A stretch of DNA of 64,000 nt from Mycocentrospora acerina (taxonomy: Eukaryota; Ascomycota; Dothideomycetes; Pleosporales). The stretch lies in assembly GCA_022701365.1 (NCBI GenBank), contig JAKUHH010000040.1, positions 558,001-622,000 of the forward strand. The letters run 5' to 3'. Positions within the stretch are counted from its first letter, which is position 1; every line of letters begins with the position of its first letter. This document shows, in pieces, positions 57,354-64,000 of the stretch. Made by a program: the position numbers and the translations under genes. The notes beneath the pieces are model-generated. The model had not been told where the DNA came from. It was given only the letters and a program-made list of their open reading frames with translations, and did not search any database.

Positions 57354-57620
57354 CAGCACAGCAAGATACAGCCAACCGGCCAGCAAGCCGGCAACCTTCT
57401 CCTCGGCGTTCGGAGAACCTTTATCACCCTGGATCTGGATCTGGATCTGGATCAGCATCTCCTTCCCGTCACGTCGCAGTGTGCCAATATCTCTTCTTTT
57501 TTTTTGTTGCTCCCGTCTTTCTTGTTTCTACCTCGCTTTTGTCCCGATAACCACGTGCTGACTTTTTCCCTCTTTTTACCTCGTATTAGGATTTGGAAAG
57601 ACAAGTATAACCCGAAATAG
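54700..57620 (+). CDS. SEL1-repeat protein, probable Nif1-type cell-cycle regulator
   Basis: Exons 54700-55302, 55384-55423, 55559-55652, 55750-56056, 56393-56457 and 57590-57620 give 379 residues. S. pombe Nif1 is a SEL1-repeat protein that binds the Nim1/Cdr1 kinase and delays mitosis; the match rests on architecture and conserved ends. The N-terminus (MLNLSHLLKKKDK) leads to a Ser/Gly-rich disordered region with a Gly-Ser run, then SEL1 repeats. Repeat text includes ALAQVLYGLALRHAWG, AMYELANCFRNGWGIKKD, AAKQYYETAANLGDTDAMNEVAWCYLEGFG and FKAAQFLRLAESKG, the third spelled over two repeats. It closes NTWIWKDKYNPK. The exon 5/6 join splits the Trp codon over a 1132-nt intron that is very long for this genome, but both splice sites are good (GTAAGT; pyrimidine tract plus TAG). 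Intron 4 is also long (336 nt). Introns 2 and 5 hold microsatellites. Confidence 0.83.
55443..55484. repeat. (CTTCCT)n repeat in an intron of the SEL1-repeat gene
   Basis: About seven CTTCCT units inside intron 2 of the SEL1-repeat gene, overlapping the pyrimidine-rich part of the intron. Confidence 0.9.
56166..56240. repeat. 14-bp perfect inverted repeat (hairpin) in intron 4 of the SEL1-repeat gene
   Basis: TCAAGCTCATCGGT at 56166-56179 pairs exactly with ACCGATGAGCTTGA at 56227-56240, with a 47-base loop. It could fold in the pre-mRNA and bring the splice sites of the 336-nt intron closer. Confidence 0.85.
57319..57350. repeat. (CAG)n microsatellite in the long last intron of the SEL1-repeat gene
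   Basis: About 10.7 CAG units. A GGATCT repeat (about 57431-57453) follows 80 bases downstream in the same intron. Confidence 0.92.
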
Positions 57621-57649
57621 ACTGCCATTACAACTATTTTCCGCCACTT

Positions 57650-57878
57650 CCCCCCCCCCCCCCCCCCCCCCCCCCNNNNNNNNNNNNNNNNNNNNNNNNN
57701 NNNNNNNNNNNNNNNNNNNNNNNNNNNNNNNNNNNNNNNNNNNNNNNNNNNNNNNNNNNNNNNNNNNNNNNNNNNNNNNNNNNNNNNNNNNNNNNNNNNN
57801 NNNNNNNNNNNNNNNNNNNNNNNNNNNNNNNNNNNNNNNNNNNNNNNNNNNNNNNNNNNNNNNCCCCCCCCCCCCCCC
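57650..57878. other. assembly gap (188 N) inside a poly-C run
   Basis: C26 at 57650-57675, N at 57676-57863, then C15 at 57864-57878. Sequence is unknown here; homopolymer C on both sides suggests the assembly broke on a long C tract. Open frames drawn through the N run are artefacts. Confidence 0.97.
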
Positions 57879-59119
57879 AAAACCCCACTACAATACAATA
57901 CACTACACTACACTACCTTACACTATACCACGCATGCCAATCTATTCATCCTATCCTATCCTATCCTATCCGAGACCGAGCATGGCCTGGCCCCCCCTTC
58001 CTCCTTCCTTCCCCCCAATTGTACGAGTATCTAGTCAATCTATCATCATCATCATTATTAGTATAGTCCAATAGCCGATAGTCAATACACTACGGGTGGT
58101 TAATCCTTCCCCAATCGTCTTTCCTTCCGGGGGTGTTTTCTTCACGCTTGCAAGTCGCTCTATCCGCCTCTTCCTCCTTGTCCTTCTCAATCTGGCGTTG
58201 ATTGTTGGGTGGGTGTTCAGCCAGCCATTGTGTTAGCTTGGTAAAATTAGTTAGTCAGTTTAAGCAGTTAGTCAGTCAGTCAGTCAGCCAGTTAGTCATT
58301 CATTTGGTCTGATAGCCAAAGAAAACAAGGGTAAGGCGAAAGAATCATGTCGGCTACTTTTTTCTCTCTACCGCCAATGCCAATGCCAATGCCATGCTAT
58401 ACTACACTATACTGTGTTTACGCGTATCGTATTGTATTTTATCCTATTCTATCCTATCTGATCCTATCGCCCCGACACACAGACAGACAGTCAGGCAGAG
58501 GAGAAGAGGAGGAGGAGGAGGCTGGCCTGCATACGTACTAAGCCGACTACAAACCCAGAAGCTAAAAACAGCTACCGGGCGGGAATGATGACGGATAGAT
58601 AGATAGATAGATACGAGGTGCGTAGCTAGGTAGGCCGTTTCTTACTATTACTATTCTTTTTGGGGGGGGTTCGGGAATTTTTTTTTTAATCATCGTTAAT
58701 CTAGTAAGCAAGCTCGTGCTTTTTCACATCTCGTATAACCTTTTTTTTTTTTACTCCTTTGACGCGATAGGCGCCCTTTTTGGAGGGGGTGAGGAGGAAG
58801 GCTTACCTTGCGTTGCTTACTTGCGTCTTGGTGGTGGTGGTGGCGGCGGTGGTGGTGGGGGGCGGATTATCATTTTTTTTTCTTTGGTGGGGATTTTTTT
58901 TGGGGGATGCAGGGTGGGTAGGCTGGCTGACTGGATTGATGCAGGGCGGTGGGTAGTGGGTAGTGGGTAGTGGGTAGTTGGATGGATGGACGGGTGGTGG
59001 TGTGGTGTGGTGTGGTGTGGTGTGGTACGACGGGCTTGCGTGGCACGGCTATGGTAATGTACGTACCTATCTAGGTACTCGTTATTTTTCCTACGTCTCT
59101 CCATCCTGTTTAGTTGCTG

Positions 59120-59152
<33 letters not shown>

Positions 59153-59155
59153 ATA
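59120..59155. repeat. (TTAG)n microsatellite
   Basis: About nine TTAG units in a row. The unit is TTAG and not the fungal telomere repeat TTAGGG, so it is not a telomeric tract. Confidence 0.9.
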
Positions 59156-59935
59156 GTCAAGTTGGATACAGAAGTAGTTGGAAAAGCCATGTTTCGTGTA
59201 AATGTGCATGTGCGTGTGTGTGTGTCTGCGTGTGCGTGTACGTGTGCGTGTGCAATTGTTTACTGTGCATCAAATGTGGTTTCTTGCTGTCGAAGCAAAA
59301 CTACACTACACTACACTACACTATACTATACTATAGTACACTGCACTGCCTACCTACCTACCTACCTAATGTGTTTCACATTTCGTCTAGTGGTTCAGTC
59401 ATCTACATCTACATCTACATGTGCAGCATGTAAACGCGCAAGTAGTGCCACACACACACGCACACACACACATGCATGCACATGTACGTACCCGCTACAA
59501 CCTACCATCTATCCACCCACCTACCCACCCATCCGTCTATCATTCAATCACTCAATCAAACAGTCGGTGAATCAGTCGGTGAATCAGTCGGTCAATAATT
59601 CCCATCCTTTCCATCCTTTCAATCCAATCCTCCTACGCCCCAAAACTCAAAACCCTCAAACCCAACCTATCGCATACCTCGCTCCCATCCTGGTGATGCG
59701 AGGTACGCGACGTCGCGGATCTGCATGTCTAGGTAGACGCGAAGGATGGCTAGTTGGTTGGTTGGCTAGTTGGTTGGTTGGTTGGTCGGTCGGTCCGGGG
59801 GGGGGACTAGAGGAATTAGATGCCTAGAATGGGGAGTGGCGATATGGGGTTTGTGTGCAAAGATAGTTGTACGACTAGGAAGTTACTTGATCAGGGCAAA
59901 AGGGGAAAGCGAGATATGCGCTGATGGCATGTTGA

Positions 59936-59972
59936 GTGAGGTGAGGTGAGGTGAGGTGAGGTGAGGTGAGGT
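59936..59972. repeat. (GGTGA)n microsatellite
   Basis: Seven uninterrupted GTGAG/GGTGA units. Confidence 0.9.
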
Positions 59973-61002
59973 GATGCCATGTACTGCGCTGCACTGCGCT
60001 GTATTCACTGTTGTCACTGCATTTCCTGTACGTGAAGATGGAAAGGTGTAGTGTAGTGTAGAGTCGGATGGCATGGCATGGCATGGCATGGCGTGTGCAA
60101 CGTCAAAGAGGGAGAGGACAAGAAAAAGGCAGATCAGGGGTATGCATACATCGTCACACATCAACGTTGGATCTACATTCAGATCTGGATATGCATCGGG
60201 ATCGGAAGAGGGAGGAGAGTCAGAGTGAGAGTGAGAGGGGCTTCCGAAGAATAACCCCTCCACCAAAAGGGTAGTAGTCTCTTTGAAACGCAAAAAAACT
60301 GCGCTCGCTCGCTGGCCAGCTAGTTGGCTAGCCAATAAGCATACTAGATACATAAAAAAATCCTGCATGTGACTCATTTCGTCTCGTCTCATCTTTGCAA
60401 CCCATCTCGTCATATACAAATTTTTTGTTTTGGCTTAGCCAAGGGAAGAGGAAGAAGAGGGAGTAACATGATCCATATCTTCATCGTTCGTCGTGCGTCG
60501 TTGCGTCTTTCATATATATAGATGAATCAAAGAAAAGGAAAAGGAATAAAAAAACCCAACGCTTTCACGCTCGCTCGCTGTAACAACAACAGACAAGGAA
60601 AACAAAGGAGGATACTTCCATCTCAATGTGCTCGCTGAAGAAAACAACTCAACGCTCCTAACAGTAAAGAAATAATTGTAAATCCAAATAAAATGACTCC
60701 CTCGTGACAAGAATCCAAAGACTGCCATGTATGCTCATTGACGTTGCCGTCCGAAATGTGTAGAAATCGAAGCAAGAGCGATAAAAGGAAACCCAATGGT
60801 GGCGATGGTGGATGCAGAGGCTCGCAGTGAAGCAAGCGTACAAATCCAATCCTATCCCATGATGCAATTTGTCCCTAGAGGTGTGATCCCGATAGTGGGA
60901 GAAGAAGTGAAACGCTATGCTGAGAAAAAGAAATCGATGCAACTTGAGTGGGATAAACGGTCAACAAAGGAAAAGTTGGTTTGGTGATGATGATCATGTG
61001 GT

Positions 61003-63037
61003 TTAGCCTTCAGCCTTGAGGCCATCGGCGGTGTTGGGTCGGGACATGGCAGCAGACTCTTCAACGATACGCTTGAACTCGTGGACAACCTCGGGGGCAA
61101 TCTTATCCCAGAGCAGGCTGCGTGTGTAGATTTCGGCAGCCGAGTCACCCTTGTTCTGCTCGCGCATGGCAGCGAGAGTCTCGGCAAGGTTGCGGCGGTG
61201 CGAAGGTTGAGAGCCGGGGGACAAGGGGTCGCTGAGGTCGTCGTTTGTCATGCTGTATCGTCCGCGAGTAAAGTCGAGAGAGGTCATGCTGTTGTACTGC
61301 GCAGGCGTAATGGAGAACAACTGCTCGTGCTCCTGGTCCTTTGTTGGTCCAGTGAGTTGAGAGTGTAGTTGGTCAAAGTGTGATCCAGAGATGCCAGCGA
61401 GTTCAGATCCAGAGAGGGTGGTCTTGGGCCAGGCAATGCCAGACGGAGTGGGCTCCATACCAGACACGCGGTTGGCGATGACGCCCTGCTCGGTAAAGGC
61501 AGACGAGACGCCAGCATCCTTGAGGATGCTGTCGAGCACGGTAGCCGAGGCAGCACGGACCTCATCGGGCATGCGAGGGATAGGCGGGGCAGCGGTACCG
61601 GACTTGCTTGCGACGAATGCACCGCAGAGCAGCAGCATAAGCAGAAGACCAGAAGCGACAGGCTTGTCCTCCTCCTTTGCACGAGGGACAACGGTGAGGT
61701 TCTGCTCGGTAGGAGTCTGTTCATCCGAAGCAAAGTCGTTGACGAAGATGTAGTTGTCCCAGTCGTTCTGACCCATGTTGAGGTTGTCCATCTCCGAAGC
61801 AAAGTCGTTGTAGGTGGAGCTTGGTGCAACGGCCATTCCGTTGCTAGTGGCAGCCTCGAGTCGCTCGGTGAGGACAGAGACCTTTTTGCGAAGGTCTCCC
61901 GTCTCCAGGGTGTGGTTGCGGACGAGCTCTTCCTTGTCGAACTGCAGCTGGTTGATCAGGTGATGCATTTCCATAGACTCGCGGTGCCAGTTCTCCTTTT
62001 CAGCAACCAGAGACTCGTACTCGATTCGCGTCTGGCCAAACTCCTCCTGCATGGCACACATCTTCTCGATCCAAATCTTCTTTTCTTCTTCGAGTTCTTC
62101 CGTGTGCTTCTTCTTTCGTTGTCGCGAGTCAAGACTGCAGTGAGGTTAGCACATGGACAAGGGGAGACACAGACCAAAAGGTAGATTGGACCAAACGATG
62201 AACGCCAGACCAAGAACCAAAAGGAGTTACGTACGCGGCCTGTCTGTTCCGGAGAAGTCGTTTTTGTTGCTTGAGTTCCTTGAGCTCGTCGTCGTTGGTG
62301 GAGCTGGCGATGAGCTGGTCAATGTTGAAGAGATTGCGTTCGGCAGGAATGTCGAAGCGGGCGTTCTTCTTGCGGATGCCGCCGTCCCGACGTGGAGAGA
62401 AGGAGCGAGGAGGAGTGTTGGGCCTCATACGCTTGGGCCCTGGTCGAGAGTCCATCTCTTGCTGGTTGAAGGCCATCCAATCCGAGTGGGACTGCGGCGA
62501 CATGGGCTGCTCGGGAGCAGTGAAGACGGCACTGGGTCGGACGTTGCTGTGCATGGGGAGTCCATGGTACTGCATCTGCTGGGGCTCTGGCACAAAGGAC
62601 GGTGCTCCAAAGTCACCGGGACCAAAGGGGTTCAGCGGCTTGGGGGCTGTTGGTGTCCTGGATCCGGATGTGTCCATGGGCCATGACTGCTGGCCGTATG
62701 TGGCAGCCTGGTTGGGGGGCAGGCGGGCAAACGGGTTGTTGCTCTGCTCGGTGAAGAAGGGGTTGTTGCCGTTTGTGTTGACCACGGAGCTGGAGGCGGT
62801 GCGGTCGACAAACTGGCTCTGGGAAAAGTCCTCCCAGATGGAGGTGTCGGGCGAGAAGATGCCCTGTGTGCTGCTGGTGGGCGACATGAGAACGGGCGTG
62901 TCCAGGATGGCCGAGTCCAGGGTGGTGTGGCTGTCGTCAAAGGAGAAGACGGAGGGTTTCCGGTCGAGGGAGCTGAGGGTCGACGAAGGCCTGTGAAAAT
63001 CCATGTGGCTGGCGTTGTTGCTGGAGAAGGCGTCCAT
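61003..63037 (-). CDS. bZIP transcription factor with a hydrophobic segment after the zipper (MeaB-like)
   Basis: Complement of exons 62235-63037 and 61003-62134, 644 residues. The N-terminal 250 residues are Ser/Pro/Asn/Gln-rich, as in an activation region. The basic region (about 252-285) reads KRLLRNRQAA across the intron into LDSRQRKKKHTEELEE, followed by a long coiled coil to about residue 365. After WDNYIFVNDF comes a 17-residue hydrophobic stretch (ASGLLLMLLLCGAFVAS, about 428-444) and then a roughly 200-residue polar tail with MTSLDF, SPGSQPSHRRNLAE and LLWDKIAPEV. The layout recalls the fungal nitrogen-related bZIP factor MeaB; that name is from memory and not certain. Start 63037 (MDAFSSNN) is the first ATG; the longer open frame upstream has no ATG. 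The intron (GTACGT; CTAAC; CAG) splits the basic region. Confidence 0.88.
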
Positions 63038-64000
63038 CTTGTACGAAGTGACGGTGTGGGAGAGTGGGACTAGCGGTGTGGCTCGGTAATCTTCCGATCG
63101 CCGCGGGAAAACAGCTAGCAGCGCAACAAGTGCGTCGAGAAGGGAATAGGCCAGAAAACAAAGCGTGGTGATGTGCACTGCGGAGACGAGCAATGGCAGA
63201 GTCTGAGTCTGAAGCTGCGCGTCGGCGGCGTTGGGGGCAGAGCAGGGTGGTGGTGGTGAGAGAGGTGGGGGGGGACGGCTAAGATATGGCTGGGCGGAGG
63301 GATGCAGCGTCGTCTTGTTCGCTCAGCCGGATTGGACGCCCCAGAGGTCGGGTAGACGTGCATCACAACAGTAGGCTTTGCAGCAGCGATAGGCCGTCGC
63401 GGCACTGCCAGGGCTAGCCATGCGCCCTTCATTCGCACAGGGACCGGGTCGTCTGTCGACGCTCTTCCCCCAGCGTTTGCCCGTGCCCATGCCCTTGCCC
63501 ATGCCCTTGCCCGTGGCTGGCTGCCCCGTCGTGCTAGACCCCCCAGGCGACTGCCCACTGCCCACTGCCCACTGCGCGCTGTGAAGCTCTGCCGCTTGTC
63601 GCCCAGCGTCGCCGCCCCGGGTCGCGCGCGCTCTGCGCTTCACGCACAGCCAGGCCGGGTCATGTCACTCGCTCACCTGCACGCACGCATGCGCGCGAGC
63701 GAGCAGGCAGAGTCTGGCACGACAGCCGGCCGGTGCTCCCGTGCCGCTGTACGGTAGGGGCCATGGACGGTCGATGTGCACGCCATGACTGGTCTAGAGC
63801 CATGCGCGGCCCGGCCCTTTCCAGCGAAATTCTACCGCCCCAGCGCGCTGATTCGCCCTGGGGCATGCTTGGCCGGCCGCGGCGAGAAAAACTCTGCTCG
63901 AAACAGGCAAGGAGATGGATCGCCCGTCCGCGACGAGCGTGGTGGGGGAGATGCTCGTGACTGTGTGTACTGCTGTGTGTATCGCGGCTGTGTAATCATG
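63038..64000. promoter_or_regulatory. GC-rich upstream region of the bZIP gene
   Basis: About 960 bases with no supported gene. It contains short direct repeats: CCCATGCCCTTG-type units at 63484-63512 and CTGCCCA repeated about four times at 63551-63577. It probably holds the bZIP promoter and leader; no factor site can be named. Confidence 0.45.

Larger units (their letters stand above)
57621..61002. other. 3.4-kb convergent intergenic region packed with simple repeats
   Basis: Lies between the 3' ends of the SEL1-repeat gene (+) and the bZIP gene (-). It holds a poly-C run with an assembly gap, then about a dozen different short tandem repeats. These include CTATC (57949-57971), CAGT (58265-58300), GATA (58593-58613), TGGTG (58998-59026), TTAG (59120-59155) and CTACA (59299-59335). 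Further runs are TACC (about 59350-59368), TTGG (59753-59785), GGTGA (59936-59972) and TGGCA (60068-60092). No gene was recognised. Confidence 0.8.

Noticed and set aside
57452..57903. Minus-strand open frames running through the N gap
   Set aside because: They consist of poly-Gly and unknown residues made by the C run and N gap.
59120..59155. TTAG repeat as an interstitial telomere tract
   Set aside because: The unit is four bases, not TTAGGG, and no other telomere-like sequence is nearby.
63194..63558. Upstream extension or separate gene before the bZIP start
   Set aside because: The in-frame extension has no ATG and the other frames are repeat-derived Arg/Ala/Pro-rich text.

Overview
The window is nuclear DNA of a filamentous ascomycete (Pezizomycotina). 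Gene content and style suggest a Dothideomycete, possibly Pleosporales, but this is inference. Most coding introns are short (about 46-60 nt) GT-AG introns with CTAAC/CTGAC-type branch sites. Most genes are single-copy eukaryotic housekeeping genes. There are no bacterial operons, rRNA or CRISPR arrays, and I found no convincing tRNA. I reconstructed 23 protein genes by joining exons; the joined exon lengths were checked to be multiples of three.

Left part (1-17.6 kb): a DUF726 alpha/beta-hydrolase membrane protein (start possibly outside the window), a secreted GH17 cell-wall glucanase, a 2-hydroxyacyl-CoA lyase, a UPF0658-type Golgi membrane protein, an MDR oxidoreductase, a 3.2-kb AT-rich gap, a dUTPase/dCTP-deaminase-fold protein and a TspO protein.

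Central block (18.5-32.5 kb): ARS2/SERRATE, a PX-domain protein like yeast YPR097W, ERV46, a compact Mex67-like protein and a SulP sulfate permease. A 3.9-kb gap without a credible gene follows.

Right block (36.4-57.6 kb): an MFS transporter, UTP12 head to head with ARPC2, dynamitin, an OFD1/TPA1 dioxygenase, a small disordered protein, TAF3 head to head with TAF7 (both TFIID subunits), a CCCH zinc-finger protein and a SEL1-repeat protein resembling Nif1 with a 1.13-kb terminal intron. From 57.6 to 61.0 kb is a microsatellite-packed stretch with an assembly gap (188 N) inside a poly-C run. The window ends with a bZIP factor that carries a hydrophobic segment after its zipper.

Functionally the genes are mixed: secretory pathway (ERV46, PX protein, Golgi protein), RNA biogenesis and export (ARS2, Mex67-like, UTP12, CCCH), transcription (TAF3, TAF7, bZIP), cytoskeleton (ARPC2, dynamitin), transport (SulP, MFS) and metabolism. 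I see no biosynthetic cluster, no intact transposon and no clear novel multi-gene system. The items most worth a second look are the TAF3/TAF7 bidirectional pair, the possible membrane-tethered bZIP, the Mex67-like protein without an NTF2-like domain, the dUTPase-fold protein lacking the deaminase glutamate, and the repeat-rich intron and intergenic region at 56-61 kb.
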